Shown: positions 44,720 to 56,700, counted from the first letter of the stretch. The stretch is 64,000 nucleotides of DNA from Thalassospira sp. MCCC 1A01148 (GCF_001613795.1 NZ_LPVZ01000019.1:310001-374000), one strand, 5' to 3'. Numbers and translations are program-made. Notes: generated from the letters alone by a model not told the origin.

Positions 44720-45166
44720 ATGCCGGATCATAGAAATGGCACAACAAACAACCTGTTGTTGATCGAGGACAATCCAGGTGACGCGCGCCTTGTGCGTGAA
44801 GCACTTAGAGAATTCAAACAACCGGTTGAGCTGCATCATGTAAAAGATGCAATGGCTGCCCTGCAGTTCTTGCAGCAGGACGGCCCCTATCGCAATTCGC
44901 CGCGCCCGCGTCTTATCCTGTTGGATTTGAACATGCCGCGCAAAGATGGCCGCGAAATGTTGCGTGATATCCGCAATGATCCGAACTGTGCATCCATTCC
45001 CGTGATTGTCCTGACCACATCCGGTGCCGAGCATGACGTCGATCTCTGTTATGCGGCCGGTGCGAACTGTTATTTGCGTAAACCGGTTGATGTGACAGAA
45101 TTCATTGATCTGATGAAAATGATCGAATCATTCTGGCTGGGGCTGGCGTTAACGCCCACGCCGTAA
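44720..45166 (+). CDS. Single-domain response regulator, Rcp1-like
   Basis: A 148-residue CheY-type receiver without output domain. The acidic pocket is IEDN (15-18), the phosphorylated aspartate lies in LILLDLNMPRKDG, and the switch Thr and Lys are in VLTTSG and RKPVD. This pattern resembles Rcp1-type regulators that partner with phytochrome-like histidine kinases, but no kinase is nearby. A long AT-rich leader with inverted repeats precedes it. It is probably monocistronic; the ABC permease gene begins 21 bases later and could be co-transcribed. Confidence 0.9.
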   Translation: MPDHRNGTTNNLLLIEDNPGDARLVREALREFKQPVELHHVKDAMAALQFLQQDGPYRNSPRPRLILLDLNMPRKDGREMLRDIRNDPNCASIPVIVLTTSGAEHDVDLCYAAGANCYLRKPVDVTEFIDLMKMIESFWLGLALTPTP

Positions 45167-45187
45167 CCTTCTGCCAGCGAGACTGCC

Positions 45188-47758
45188 GTGTCCCGCCCGA
45201 CATCCGCTCCTTTCAAATCCCTTTATGTTCCAACGAGTTTGCGGATCGCGCTGCGTGAATTGCGCAAGCTTGGTGCAGGCATCACCATCCTGTTTGCAAC
45301 CCTTGTCTTTGCCGTGACCATTCTGGTCCTGACCGTCAGCCTGACCCAATCAGTTCGCGATGGATTGCGTCAATCTGCTCAACAGACCATCGGCGGCGAC
45401 ATATCATTACGTTTGTTTCACCGTGCGCCAACAACTGATGAGGTAGCGTTCCTCGAGACGCTTGGCACCCTCGGTGTCAGCATAGAACAACGGGTAATGA
45501 TCCAGCCTTCAAATGATCAGCCACCGGTTCTGTCCGAATTAAAGGCGGTTGACGCAACCTACCCGCTGTTTGGCAATTTGGGGCTGTCGCCCGACATCCC
45601 CCTTCGCGATGCGATAAAAAACAAAGACGGCCTGCCCGGGATCGTCGTTGGCCCGGAATTGCTCGAGGACACCGGACTTGCGATTGGCGACAAGCTTGAT
45701 CTAGGAGGACGCAGTTACCAAATTCGCGCAAGCATCGCGGCGGAACCTGAACGAAAATTCAGGCTGTTTTCACTGGGTCCAAGGGTAATCGTCGCACTGG
45801 AGCACTATCGCGAAAGCCCCCTTCTGGCGCCTGGCAAGCAGGTCTATTGGTATTTGCGCCTCAAACTTCCGCAAGACAGCCGCCAAACACACCAGCAAGT
45901 CATTGCCGACATTGAAGCCAGGTTTCCCGACAGTGGTTGGCGGATCGTCAATGCTGCGGATGGCGTACCGGGCCTTGAGCGCATCGGTGATTTCGCATCG
46001 GCCTTTGTCAGCCTGATCGGCATCGCAATTTTTGCCATTGCGACAAGTGCAATCCGTAATGCCCTGCGCGCTGACCTTGCGGCAAGGCGTTCGCGATTTG
46101 CCACGCTACGCAGCGTGGGTGCGCGTTCGCGCGACATCGCACGCAGCATCATATGGCAGCTTGGACTTGTCACCGGTGTCGCCATCCTGATTGCGGTAAT
46201 CCTAACCATGCTCATCGGCACCGCGATTGGCCCTTTGATCGGTGAGACTCTTGGTTTTGATGTTCACCCGGATTTCAAAGATGGCCCGCTGATCACCGCC
46301 TTCGTCTTCGGGTTTGTCGCACTTGTCACGATCAAGCCCGTGCGTGATGCCTGCCTGACATCCCCCGCTTGTCTGTTTCGCCATCAATCCCCCACAGAGG
46401 CGAAACATCGATCAGCCCGACTCAGCCTTTTGCAGGCTTTCCTCGCACTTGGCCTGATTGCCATCGCCAGTGTCCTGATTGACCTGGGTTGGGTCGCCCT
46501 TGTTTTGTTGGGGGTTTTGATCACCTGTCAGGGACTGTTTGTCCTGCTTGGTCGGGCGGTCCGCCTGCTGGCAGGAAAGCTTGCAACAATACGCATGCAC
46601 TCTCCTACGCTGCGTCTGGCGTTGCGTAACATCTCCCGGCCTTCTGCCCCGACTGTAACCATTACGGCATCATTCGGGCTCGCCATGACTTGTTTGTGCG
46701 CTGTCCTGCTGTTTGGGGCACTGGCAGGGCAACACCTTAAATCCGTTTTGCCAACACAAACGCCTGATGTGGTGTTTTTCGATATTCCACCGGCTGAACA
46801 AGACGCTGTTCGTACCAGTATCCAGAACAATGAAGCCGTGACATCCGTCATCCAGATGCCGTTCCTGCATGGCCGGGTGACACACCTCAATGGCCGACCA
46901 CTGACCCACGCAGATGTGCCGCGCCGCTATCACTGGTTCTTGCGGGGGGACCGCGGCATGTCATGGACTGATCGGCCGACATCGGACATGCGCCAAAACC
47001 CGATTAAGACAGGACACTGGTGGAAACCCGACAGCCTCAATGAGAACCTGGTTTCGCTTGATGCCGGGGCTGCAAGGGCCATCGGCATCACGCTTGGAGA
47101 TCAGCTGACCCTGAACATCCTTGGACAATCGCACGTGGTGGAAGTCGCCAATTTACGCCAGATCGACTGGACGCGACTTGGGCTTGATTTTCCAATTGTA
47201 CTCTCACCGATGGATCCCGCCTTTGATCATGGGGTAATCAGTGCGATTGACCTGAAAGAAGGTGTCGGCACAAAGGCGGCAATTACACCCACTTTGGATA
47301 CCTACCCCGATATTCCGGTCATTTTCATCAATCAGGTACTTTTGAAACTTACCCGTCTGTTTGATGGCGTGGTTACAGGACTGATTGGCCTGACCACCCT
47401 GGCAACGATCGGCGCGGCCTTCGTGATTGTATGCGGGCTGATTGCACTGCGTCAGCAACAAACAGCAACGCTTGCGATGCTGCGTGCGCTGGGTCTTCGA
47501 CCCGGACAGATCACCAGAACCGGGGCGCTTGAAACCGGACTGATGGTCGCGACTGGCGGGATGGTCGGCGTCACCGCCGGAAGCACAATTGCCCTTGTCA
47601 CAGCACAATCCATCAGCCCGATCAATTTGGGCCAGGTCGCAAATGTCGCTGGACCGATGGCAGCGATCACATTCGGATTTATTCTGGTCATTGGATTTGG
47701 GGGTGGCTGGATTTTACAAGCAGCAAGTCTGAGCGCCCAGTCCGGGTGGCGTGGCTAG
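45188..47758 (+). CDS. FtsX-like ABC transporter permease
   Basis: An 856-residue membrane protein of the YbbP/MacB-FtsX class with two FtsX-like halves, probably part of a lipid or lipoprotein export system. It shows an N-terminal membrane segment (about 30-52), a large periplasmic domain, helices near 270-400, a second periplasmic domain, and terminal helices (about 725-845). The GTG start at 45188 is the only good candidate. The cognate ATPase (YbbA-like) is not adjacent, which is unusual. It ends in a strong bidirectional terminator shared with atpC. Confidence 0.83.
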   Translation: MSRPTSAPFKSLYVPTSLRIALRELRKLGAGITILFATLVFAVTILVLTVSLTQSVRDGLRQSAQQTIGGDISLRLFHRAPTTDEVAFLETLGTLGVSIEQRVMIQPSNDQPPVLSELKAVDATYPLFGNLGLSPDIPLRDAIKNKDGLPGIVVGPELLEDTGLAIGDKLDLGGRSYQIRASIAAEPERKFRLFSLGPRVIVALEHYRESPLLAPGKQVYWYLRLKLPQDSRQTHQQVIADIEARFPDSGWRIVNAADGVPGLERIGDFASAFVSLIGIAIFAIATSAIRNALRADLAARRSRFATLRSVGARSRDIARSIIWQLGLVTGVAILIAVILTMLIGTAIGPLIGETLGFDVHPDFKDGPLITAFVFGFVALVTIKPVRDACLTSPACLFRHQSPTEAKHRSARLSLLQAFLALGLIAIASVLIDLGWVALVLLGVLITCQGLFVLLGRAVRLLAGKLATIRMHSPTLRLALRNISRPSAPTVTITASFGLAMTCLCAVLLFGALAGQHLKSVLPTQTPDVVFFDIPPAEQDAVRTSIQNNEAVTSVIQMPFLHGRVTHLNGRPLTHADVPRRYHWFLRGDRGMSWTDRPTSDMRQNPIKTGHWWKPDSLNENLVSLDAGAARAIGITLGDQLTLNILGQSHVVEVANLRQIDWTRLGLDFPIVLSPMDPAFDHGVISAIDLKEGVGTKAAITPTLDTYPDIPVIFINQVLLKLTRLFDGVVTGLIGLTTLATIGAAFVIVCGLIALRQQQTATLAMLRALGLRPGQITRTGALETGLMVATGGMVGVTAGSTIALVTAQSISPINLGQVANVAGPMAAITFGFILVIGFGGGWILQAASLSAQSGWRG

Positions 47759-47779
47759 ATTGCTTGCGGCGTTGACAAC

Positions 47780-47812
47780 AAAAAAGGCCGTCCCAGCAGG
47801 ACGGCCTTTTTT
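47780..47812. terminator. Bidirectional terminator, ABC permease and atp operon
   Basis: AAAAAAGGCCGTCC (47780-47793) pairs perfectly with GGACGGCCTTTTTT (47799-47812). It ends both the plus-strand permease gene and the minus-strand atp operon. Confidence 0.93.
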
Positions 47813-47836
47813 GAAATGATTTTCTGAAACCGACGA

Positions 47837-48241
47837 TTAGTTGGTCAGGGCCTGGATCTGTGCACGGGCAATGTCAAGCGCGCGCTCGGCATTGGCTTTG
47901 TCGTGTGCAGTCTCGGCAGTCTTGATGTCGGCTTCTGCCGCTTCAAGACGGGCTTGTGCTTCGTCAGCTTTCAAATCGGCAACCGGAACCGCTTCTTCTG
48001 CCAGAATGGTGCACCGCTCGGGATTAACCTCTGCAACACCGCCAGCAACGAAGATACGTTCGGAAACCTTACCACCTGCATAGATGTCGATGACACCCGG
48101 ACGAATGGTCGAGATCATCGGCGAATGCTTGGGCAGTACACCAAAATTCCCGTCCGTGCCCGGAACAACGACCATCTCGACCGGCTCGGATTTGAGCAGG
48201 GCAGACGGTGAAACAAGTTCCAGTACAGTCGTATCAGTCAT
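47837..48241 (-). CDS. atpC: F1-ATPase epsilon subunit
   Basis: The 134-residue central-stalk subunit that regulates ATP synthase. The N-terminal beta-sandwich shows VVVPGTDGNFGVLPKHSPMI (about 24-43) and the GGVAEVNPERCTILAEEA segment; the C-terminal alpha-helical hairpin is complete (about 88-134). It is the last gene of atpHAGDC, followed by the terminator. Confidence 0.96.
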   Translation of the reverse strand: MTDTTVLELVSPSALLKSEPVEMVVVPGTDGNFGVLPKHSPMISTIRPGVIDIYAGGKVSERIFVAGGVAEVNPERCTILAEEAVPVADLKADEAQARLEAAEADIKTAETAHDKANAERALDIARAQIQALTN

Positions 48242-48282
48242 GACAATCCTCGCTCCTTAGCCGGAGGGGGACCAAAGCTGCC

Positions 48283-49734
<1,452 letters not shown>

Positions 49735-49753
49735 TTAACTTCCTGCGACCCGC

Positions 49754-50644
49754 TTACAAAGCCTCGGCGCCGGAAATGATTTCAATCAGTTCGTTGGTGA
49801 TCTGAGCCTGACGTGAGCGGTTATATTCGATGCTCAGTCGGTCGATCATGTCGCCGGCATTGCGGGTTGCGTTATCCATCGCGGACATACGCGCGCCGTG
49901 TTCAGATGCACTGCTTTCAAGCATTGCACCGAAGATCTGGACGCCAACGTTACGTGGCAGCAAATCAGCCAGAATGGCTTCTTCGGACGGTTCGTATTCG
50001 TAAACCGCAGAAGAACCGGTTGCTTCTTCCTGCTCGTCAACTTCTTCACCCGCGAACGGGATCAGCTGCTGAGCGGTTGCTACCTGCGAAATCGCGGACA
50101 CGAACTTGTTGTAGAAGATCGTGCAGACGTCGAATTCGCCTTCGTCGTAAAGCGCCAGAACCTTGTCTGCCACCTCGGTTGCAGAGGAGAAATCAATCCC
50201 CTTCTTGCCCTCGATGCCAGTATACCGGGCGACAATATTGTCACCAAATTCACGCTTGAGCGCATCTGAGCCCTTACGGCCGACGCAGATGATTTTAACG
50301 GTCTTGCCTTCACCCTTAAGGGCAAGGGCCTTCGCACGAGCCGCTTTCACGATCGATGCGTTAAAACCACCGCAAAGGCCACGGTCTGCGGTGAAGACGA
50401 CGAGCAGATGCACATCATCTTTACCGGTACCGGCCAGAAGCTTCGGAGCGCCTTCATTGCTACCGACGGCAGTTGCAAGACGGCCCAGCATCGTCCCCAT
50501 GCGTTCCGCATAGGGACGGGCTGCTTCCGCTGCATCCTGTGCACGACGGAGCTTGGAGGCTGCCACCATCTTCATCGCCGAGGTAATCTTCCTCGTCGAC
50601 TTGACGCTGGCAATGCGCGAGCGCAGATCCTTCAAACTAGCCAT
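49754..50644 (-). CDS. atpG: F1-ATPase gamma subunit
   Basis: The 296-residue rotor shaft of F1. The N-terminus [20 protein letters not shown] and the C-terminus [13 protein letters not shown] (read as SRQAQITNE...) are conserved for coiled-coil insertion into the alpha3beta3 ring. The [10 protein letters not shown] motif (about 90-99) is clear. The ATG follows GGAGG. It is the third gene of the operon. Confidence 0.96.
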   Translation of the reverse strand: MASLKDLRSRIASVKSTRKITSAMKMVAASKLRRAQDAAEAARPYAERMGTMLGRLATAVGSNEGAPKLLAGTGKDDVHLLVVFTADRGLCGGFNASIVKAARAKALALKGEGKTVKIICVGRKGSDALKREFGDNIVARYTGIEGKKGIDFSSATEVADKVLALYDEGEFDVCTIFYNKFVSAISQVATAQQLIPFAGEEVDEQEEATGSSAVYEYEPSEEAILADLLPRNVGVQIFGAMLESSASEHGARMSAMDNATRNAGDMIDRLSIEYNRSRQAQITNELIEIISGAEAL

Positions 50645-50674
50645 TGCGTTTCCTCCTTCGCCTAAGTTTCAGTC

Positions 50675-52207
50675 TTACGCGAAGGTTTTCGCGAACTTGT
50701 CGAGGAACGCTTTAAGCTTGGCTTCGCTGTCATCGGACAGAACCTTCTCGGTGCGGATCGCATCGAGGATATCAGCGCCAGCCGAACGAATTTCGGACAG
50801 GTACTGTTCTTCGAAGGCGCGAACCTTGTTCACCGGAACGTTGTCGAGATAGCCTTTAACACCAGCATAGATCACAACAACCTGCTCTTCGACCTTGAGC
50901 GGCGAGTACTGCGGCTGCTTGAGCAGCTCGGTCAGACGTGCGCCACGGGCCAGAAGTTTCTGGGTCGCCGGATCAAGATCCGATGCGAACTGTGCGAATG
51001 CTTCCATCTCACGATACTGAGCGAGTTCCAGTTTGATCGAGCCAGCAACCTGCTTCATCGCTTTGATCTGTGCGGACGAACCAACACGCGAAACCGACAG
51101 ACCAACGTTCACAGCCGGGCGTACGCCTTTGTAGAACAGGTCGGTTTCAAGGAAGATCTGACCATCGGTAATCGAGATCACGTTGGTCGGAATAAATGCC
51201 GAAACGTCGTTACCCTGGGTTTCAATGACCGGAAGTGCGGTCAGCGAGCCAGCGCCGTTTTCGTCATTCATCTTCGCAGCACGTTCCAGCAGACGGGAGT
51301 GCAGATAGAAGACGTCACCCGGGAATGCTTCACGACCCGGCGGGCGGCGAAGCAGCAGCGACATCTGACGATAAGCAACAGCCTGCTTGGACAGATCATC
51401 ATAGAAGATGGTTGCGTGCATGCCGTTGTCACGGAAGTACTCACCCATTGCGCAAGCAACGAACGGTGCGATGAACTGCATCGGCGCCGGGTCGGATGCG
51501 GTCGCAGCGACAATAATGGTGTTGTCCATCGCGCCGCGCTCTTCAAGGACCTTGACAACCTGTGCAACGGTCGAACGTTTCTGACCAACTGCAACATAGA
51601 TGGAGAACATCTTGTCGCTGTCGGATTTCGCTGCATCGTTCACCGGCTTCTGGTTCAGAATGGTGTCAACGATGATGGCGGTTTTACCGGTCTGACGGTC
51701 ACCAATGATCAGCTCACGCTGGCCACGACCAATCGGGATCAGGGAGTCAATCGACTTGATACCGGTCTGTACTGGCTCGTGAACCGACTTACGCGGGATG
51801 ATGCCCGGCGCCTTGACGTCAGCAAGGCGACGTTCTTTGGCACCCAGATCACCTTTGCCGTCGATCGGGTTACCCAGACCGTCAACAACGCGGCCAAGAA
51901 GTTCTTTGCCAACCGGAACGTCAACGATGGCGCCAGTACGTTTAACCTGGTCACCTTCCTTGATCGAACGGTCAGAACCGAAGATCACGACACCAACGTT
52001 GTCTTCCTCGAGGTTAAGGGCCATGCCCTTAATGCCACCTGGGAAGTCAACAAGTTCACCAGCCTGAACGTTGTCCAGACCGTAAACACGGGCAATACCG
52101 TCACCGACAGACAGAACCTGACCGACTTCGGCAACTTCGGCTTCAGCACCAAAATTGGCAATCTGATCCTTGAGAATAGCGGAGATTTCCGCGGCGCGGA
52201 TTTCCAT
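50675..52207 (-). CDS. atpA: F1-ATPase alpha subunit
   Basis: The 510-residue regulatory/structural nucleotide-binding subunit of ATP synthase. The P-loop is GDRQTGKT, with the family's [20 protein letters not shown] region and C-terminal helical domain. The ATG at 52207 forms TGATG with the stop of atpH (one-base overlap), which sets the start; a GTG 3 bases upstream is in frame but less likely. Confidence 0.97.
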   Translation of the reverse strand: MEIRAAEISAILKDQIANFGAEAEVAEVGQVLSVGDGIARVYGLDNVQAGELVDFPGGIKGMALNLEEDNVGVVIFGSDRSIKEGDQVKRTGAIVDVPVGKELLGRVVDGLGNPIDGKGDLGAKERRLADVKAPGIIPRKSVHEPVQTGIKSIDSLIPIGRGQRELIIGDRQTGKTAIIVDTILNQKPVNDAAKSDSDKMFSIYVAVGQKRSTVAQVVKVLEERGAMDNTIIVAATASDPAPMQFIAPFVACAMGEYFRDNGMHATIFYDDLSKQAVAYRQMSLLLRRPPGREAFPGDVFYLHSRLLERAAKMNDENGAGSLTALPVIETQGNDVSAFIPTNVISITDGQIFLETDLFYKGVRPAVNVGLSVSRVGSSAQIKAMKQVAGSIKLELAQYREMEAFAQFASDLDPATQKLLARGARLTELLKQPQYSPLKVEEQVVVIYAGVKGYLDNVPVNKVRAFEEQYLSEIRSAGADILDAIRTEKVLSDDSEAKLKAFLDKFAKTFA

Positions 52208-52764
52208 CACGCAACCCCTTTCATAGCGAGCTCGAGCTTCTGCAGTTTAGTACGAAGCGAGGCATCAAAAACCCGGGAACCGACCTTGACGACAAGACCG
52301 CCAAGAACAGCCGGATCAACTTTAAGGTCCACTTTGACAGTGGCGCCGACAACTTCTTTGAGAGCGCCGGTAACGGCTTCGATTTGCTCTTTTTTCAGCT
52401 CGGAAGCCGAGGTCACCTGTGCGGTAACTTCGCCCTTGTGAGCCGAGAGCATGGAAAGGTAGGAATCAATGACATCCGGCAGGGCAAACAGACGACGCTT
52501 CTGAGACAGAAGCCCTACGGTCTTCTTGGTCAACTCGGAAACGCCAAGCTTGTCCAGAAGAGCCGCCATCGCCTTGGCCTGCACGTCCCGGGAAATCACG
52601 GGACTGCGGAGTACATTCCGGAGGTCATCGCTGCTTGCGATGGCCTGGTCGAGCAATTCAAGATCGCTTTTGACAGCATCAAGCTGGTTGGCCGAATTGG
52701 CCAAGTCAAATAGTGCTGTGGCATAGCGCCCTTGGAGCCCGGTCGCGGCAGTATTTTGGGACAC
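52207..52764 (-). CDS. atpH: F1-ATPase delta subunit
   Basis: The 185-residue stator subunit that joins F1 to the peripheral stalk. The N-terminal helical domain begins with [11 protein letters not shown], and the C-terminal part contains [20 protein letters not shown] typical of delta. It starts with GTG, with GAGGG upstream. It is first in atpHAGDC; F0 genes are elsewhere, as is normal in alphaproteobacteria. Confidence 0.94.
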   Translation of the reverse strand: MSQNTAATGLQGRYATALFDLANSANQLDAVKSDLELLDQAIASSDDLRNVLRSPVISRDVQAKAMAALLDKLGVSELTKKTVGLLSQKRRLFALPDVIDSYLSMLSAHKGEVTAQVTSASELKKEQIEAVTGALKEVVGATVKVDLKVDPAVLGGLVVKVGSRVFDASLRTKLQKLELAMKGVA

Positions 52765-53223
52765 CGGTGAAAGCCCTCAATTCTGGTTATGAGAACGACT
52801 CGGATACGTATAAAAAAATGGTCCCCCGAAAGGGGTTCCTTCCGGGAAGCGAGCGTTTGGTATCACATGTCCTTGGAGGGGGCAACCCCCGCGCAAGCGC
52901 ATTTGCGCCCTCTTTTCCATTCTTTGGCAAAGATGGGCCAAAACACCGCGAATTCGCTCATTTTTAAGGCAGGCTTACAACTATTTTATAAGACGCCCAT
53001 TTCCGACGATCCATCGATTGGGCAGTTTGATCGACCATTTTCATGACGAATCCCGCAATTTGCACAGTGCGCGGTCGCAGAACGGTCAAAATCGTCATCT
53101 GGAACCGCCCAAACTGTTATCGAGTTCACATCAGAAGCTGACCATCACCTGCCTTTGGCAACCCGGTTGTCACCCCTGATTATCGAAAGGCACCCTTCCT
53201 ATATAAAGAAGCAGTCCATGGAT
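52765..53223. other. Promoter region of the atp operon
   Basis: No supported gene in 459 bases. Short open frames here lack ribosome sites and family resemblance. The atpHAGDC promoter should read leftward from here. I could not fix its boxes. Confidence 0.45.
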
Positions 53224-53547
53224 TTAGACATGTGATCCTGTGCCATCGCCCTTCGATACCCATGTCCTTGATCGATTGATTTCCATCTTGGCCTGAACTT
53301 CCTGATCAAGATCGAGGTCGAACTGATCGGCAAGGCGATACAACAAGATCAGAACATCGGCGGCCTCTTTGCCGATCTCATTGATGTCGCGCTGATCGAC
53401 GGCCTCGCCAAGTTCCTGCATTTCCACGAGCGCCCTTTGTACGAGCGATGCGGGATCGGCGACGGGGCCAAAGGTTTGCTCCGCCCAATCGCACATGCTG
53501 CGCTGGTTTTCGGATGATTGATTATTGTTTTCACAACGCATTCTCAA
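53224..53547 (-). CDS. MazG-like nucleotide pyrophosphohydrolase
   Basis: A 107-residue protein of the all-alpha NTP pyrophosphatase superfamily, likely cleaving a (d)NTP or related nucleotide to its monophosphate. The metal-binding helices are visible as LVEMQELGEAVDQ (E-x2-E pattern, about 40-52) and GKEAADVLILLYRLAD (E-x2-D pattern, about 59-74). AAGGAG lies 5 bases before the TTG at 53547 and 11 bases before an ATG at 53541, so the exact start is uncertain. It is divergent from the binding-protein gene at 53568. Confidence 0.75.
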   Translation of the reverse strand: MRMRCENNNQSSENQRSMCDWAEQTFGPVADPASLVQRALVEMQELGEAVDQRDINEIGKEAADVLILLYRLADQFDLDLDQEVQAKMEINRSRTWVSKGDGTGSHV

Positions 53548-53567
53548 ATTAACTCCTTAAATATAGT

Positions 53568-54443
53568 ATGACATCAAAATGCACTCGCGCCGCTTTCAGG
53601 ACCGCAAGAATGACAACGAAGATGCCCGCAGCACGAAAACAAGGTTCCCTGACCTGGGCGCTTTGCCTATGCGCCGCAGTTTGCCTGATCCTGTTATCCT
53701 ACAGAACTCCTTTGGCGCGCACACTGGTGATAGAGGGCGTTGAAGAAGCGCCTCTCAAATGGCTTGGTCACGAAGAAGCCATGGGCATTGATGTCGATAT
53801 CATGACCGAGGTTCTCACCACCATGGGCGTCAGCGACTATGTGTTTCGCTTTGTCGATACGGGCAGCCGGCTGCTGCACAATGCAAAAAGTGGCAATTCG
53901 GACATCATATTGACGCTGTCGATGAATGACCGACGAACCAAATACCTTATGTATCCGGACGAGGCCCATCTGCTTCTTGATTGGCGCTTTGCCGTGCGGG
54001 CCGAGGACAAGAACAAAATTCGGTTTGACGATTTCACCGACCTTGAACGTCTCAGGATCGGTGCGGCTGCCGATTACTCTTATACCAGCAGCTTTTGGAA
54101 TTCAGGTCTCGATATACAGACCGTGGCGCGCAGCGACCTTCTGATTCCGATGCTGCTGCAAAAGCGTTTTGACGTGGTGCCGGTAAACTACCTCAACACC
54201 ATTTATCACAGTTTGCAGAACCGCTATCGCGACAGGGTTGCCTTCCTTTATCCACCTTTGCGTCGCGCGCCCTATTACAACGTGTTCTCGCGGGCATCAG
54301 ACTATCCGGGCAAGGAAGCCTTTCTTGAAGAATACGACAAGATCATTCGCGAGATGCGCGATGACGGCAGGTTGCTGCGTATTTTTGAACGCTATCTCGG
54401 ACCCGACGGGTACGACTGGTGGCAATCGCAATATTCCCAATAG
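53568..54443 (+). CDS. Orphan periplasmic solute-binding protein, family 3
   Basis: A 291-residue family-3 type binding protein. A hydrophobic signal segment lies at about 29-50, and the mature part begins near TLVIEGVEEAPLKW. It contains GIDVDIMTEVLTTMGV and the DIILTLSMNDRRTKYLMYP stretch typical of this fold. No permease or ATPase is adjacent, so it may be a sensor-type or stand-alone protein. The start is uncertain: the ATG at 53568 has no ribosome site, and one at 53610 also gives a signal peptide. Confidence 0.78.
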   Translation: MTSKCTRAAFRTARMTTKMPAARKQGSLTWALCLCAAVCLILLSYRTPLARTLVIEGVEEAPLKWLGHEEAMGIDVDIMTEVLTTMGVSDYVFRFVDTGSRLLHNAKSGNSDIILTLSMNDRRTKYLMYPDEAHLLLDWRFAVRAEDKNKIRFDDFTDLERLRIGAAADYSYTSSFWNSGLDIQTVARSDLLIPMLLQKRFDVVPVNYLNTIYHSLQNRYRDRVAFLYPPLRRAPYYNVFSRASDYPGKEAFLEEYDKIIREMRDDGRLLRIFERYLGPDGYDWWQSQYSQ

Positions 54444-54447
54444 CCGG

Positions 54448-54470
54448 AGTTGGCGCAACAAGCGCCAACT
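54448..54470. terminator. Hairpin between convergent genes
   Basis: AGTTGGCGC (54448-54456) pairs perfectly with GCGCCAACT (54462-54470) around AACAA. It reaches into the priA stop codon. No T run. Confidence 0.5.
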
Positions 54471-56700
54471 ACATAAAGCTGTAGGGATCTATGTCGACCT
54501 GCACACGAACACTGCCGGGCGTTTTGACCTTGGACAGCCAGTCATGGATCAGGGCCTGCATCTTGACCCCTTTGTCCGCCCGGATCATGAACCGCCGCCG
54601 ATAACGCCCACGCAAGAGCGATAATGGTGCCGGTGCAGGACCAAGCACCATCAGACCATCCCCGCGCGGCGCAACCCGGCCAATGCGCCAGGCTGCTTCA
54701 TCGACTTCATTTTCCTTTTTGCCACTTATAATAAGGGCGGCCAACCGACCATGCGGCGGCATGCCATGGGTCATACGCTGGGACAGCTCGACCTCGTTAA
54801 AAGCATCGCGATCACCAGCGGCAATAGCCTTGATCACCCGATTGGCCGGGTCGGCGGTTTGCAAGATCACTGTACCGGGACGATCCCCGCGCCCTGCACG
54901 GCCAGCAACCTGTGTTAAAAGCTGATAGCTGCGTTCGGCCGCGCGTAAATCGCCGCCGGCCAAGCCAAGATCGGCATCAACCACCCCAACAAGTGTCAGC
55001 ATCGGGAAGTGATAGCCCTTGGCCAATATCTGGGTGCCGATCAAAAGGTCGACTTCGTGATTATGCACACGGTTGATTAGCGCGGCTGCCGCCTTTGGCC
55101 CCATGATGTTGTCCGATGTCGCGACTTCTACCCGGATATCGGGGAAGGTTTCTACCGCCTCTTCATACAGGCGTTCCACGCCCGGCCCGCAAGGAGCCAG
55201 TTTTCCCTCTGCCCCGCAGGAAGGGCAGGCATCGGGCGCCTTGGCCTGATAGCCGCAATGATGGCATTGCAATTTGCCCCATGCCCGATGTTCAACCAGC
55301 CAGGCCGTGCAGTTCGGACATTGGAAGCGATGACCACAGGCCCGACACAGCGTAAGCGGTGCGTAGCCCCGGCGGTTCAGAAACAGCATCGCCTGTTCGC
55401 CATTGGCAAAGGTTTCTGTCAGCCGTTTTTTCAGGGTCGGCGTGATCCAGCGGTTGCGTTGGGGTTTGTCCTGCCGGATGTCGATGATCTCGACACTTGG
55501 CAACACCGCCGCACCATGACGATTGCCAAGTTGAACATGCTGATAGCGACCGGCTTCAACATTGGCCAGGGTTTCAAGTGATGGGGTCGCGGACGCAAGA
55601 ACGATGGGAATATTGCCCAGATGCGCACGTGTCACGGCCATGTCACGCGCATGATACATCACGCCATCTTCCTGTTTGAAGGCGTGTTCGTGTTCCTCGT
55701 CCACCACGATCAGGCCAAGGTCCTGATACGGCAGGAACAGGGCCGAGCGGGCGCCAACGACAAGCTTGGCCGACCCATCGGCCACCGCCCGCCAGGTATC
55801 GCGGCGCCTGGCCTGTCCGACTTCGGAATGCCAAAGGGCAGGTTCGACACCAAACCGGTCGCGGAAACGTTGCAGCCACTGGGCCGAAAGCGCAATTTCC
55901 GGCAACAGGACAACAACCTGTTTGCCCTGCGCCAGGGCTGCACGGACCGGTTCGAAATAAACCTCGGTCTTGCCCGACCCGGTCACCCCATCCAGCAGCG
56001 TGCAGGAAAAGCCGCCGTCATCAAGGCGCGCGCAAAGCGCATCTGCTGCCTCGTTCTGCTCTGCCGACAGGCTCGGTCGTGCAATATCAAGATCAGGGGC
56101 TTCAAATGGCGATGGTGGTGTGACCATCAGGCGCTGCACGGCACCGGCGTCGACCAGCCCCTTGATCACGCTGGCCCCGGCACCGGTTTCGCGCAGGATA
56201 TCGCCCTGTTCCATCGGTGGATGATCAGCCAGAAACGCCAGAACCCGCTTGCGCGGCGGCGTCATGCGCAAGCTTGCTGCCTCAAATTCGGGATTAAGGG
56301 TAAATCGAAAGATCGGTTTGGGGGCCTCAAGCGCGTCAGGCACGCTCATGGCCATACGCAAGACGGCCCCTTGCGGGGACATGGTATAGGCCGATACCCA
56401 ATCAATGAATTTGCGCGTGACATCCGCCATCGGCGGGGTTGGCAGAACACCGAAAATTTCGCGCAGCTTGGCGGGATCCACATCACCCTTGGCATCGCCC
56501 CAAACGACACCGCGCTGGGTTTGACGGCCCAGGGGAATTTCAACGAAATCGCCGGGTGCGACAGAAACACCTTCGGGCACCAGATAGTCATATGGCCCGG
56601 CCAATGGCAGTGGCGGCAGGACGCTTACGGTCTGGGCGGTTACCTCAAAGGCCGGATCGTTCGCAAACAAATTTCCAGAGGTGGCCTTTGCGGCACTCAT
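54469..56700 (-). CDS. priA: Primosomal protein N' (replication restart helicase)
   Basis: A 743-residue DExH helicase that reloads the replisome at stalled forks. The N-terminal DNA-binding domain includes PYDYLVPEG near residue 38 and IPLGRQTQRGVVWG. Walker A is GVTGSGKTEVY and the DExH box is VVDEEH. The zinc-binding cysteines are complete (CRACGHRFQCPNC, then CHHCGYQ and CPSCG). It is a single gene, divergent from the transaldolase gene. Confidence 0.96.
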   Translation of the reverse strand: MSAAKATSGNLFANDPAFEVTAQTVSVLPPLPLAGPYDYLVPEGVSVAPGDFVEIPLGRQTQRGVVWGDAKGDVDPAKLREIFGVLPTPPMADVTRKFIDWVSAYTMSPQGAVLRMAMSVPDALEAPKPIFRFTLNPEFEAASLRMTPPRKRVLAFLADHPPMEQGDILRETGAGASVIKGLVDAGAVQRLMVTPPSPFEAPDLDIARPSLSAEQNEAADALCARLDDGGFSCTLLDGVTGSGKTEVYFEPVRAALAQGKQVVVLLPEIALSAQWLQRFRDRFGVEPALWHSEVGQARRRDTWRAVADGSAKLVVGARSALFLPYQDLGLIVVDEEHEHAFKQEDGVMYHARDMAVTRAHLGNIPIVLASATPSLETLANVEAGRYQHVQLGNRHGAAVLPSVEIIDIRQDKPQRNRWITPTLKKRLTETFANGEQAMLFLNRRGYAPLTLCRACGHRFQCPNCTAWLVEHRAWGKLQCHHCGYQAKAPDACPSCGAEGKLAPCGPGVERLYEEAVETFPDIRVEVATSDNIMGPKAAAALINRVHNHEVDLLIGTQILAKGYHFPMLTLVGVVDADLGLAGGDLRAAERSYQLLTQVAGRAGRGDRPGTVILQTADPANRVIKAIAAGDRDAFNEVELSQRMTHGMPPHGRLAALIISGKKENEVDEAAWRIGRVAPRGDGLMVLGPAPAPLSLLRGRYRRRFMIRADKGVKMQALIHDWLSKVKTPGSVRVQVDIDPYSFM

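Noticed and set aside
51299-52441. Long open frame antisense to atpA/atpH
   Set aside because: It mirrors conserved ATPase genes, has no family resemblance or ribosome site, and arises from codon bias of the real genes.
52789-53046. Short open frame upstream of atpH
   Set aside because: No ribosome site or domain; sits in the expected promoter region of the atp operon.
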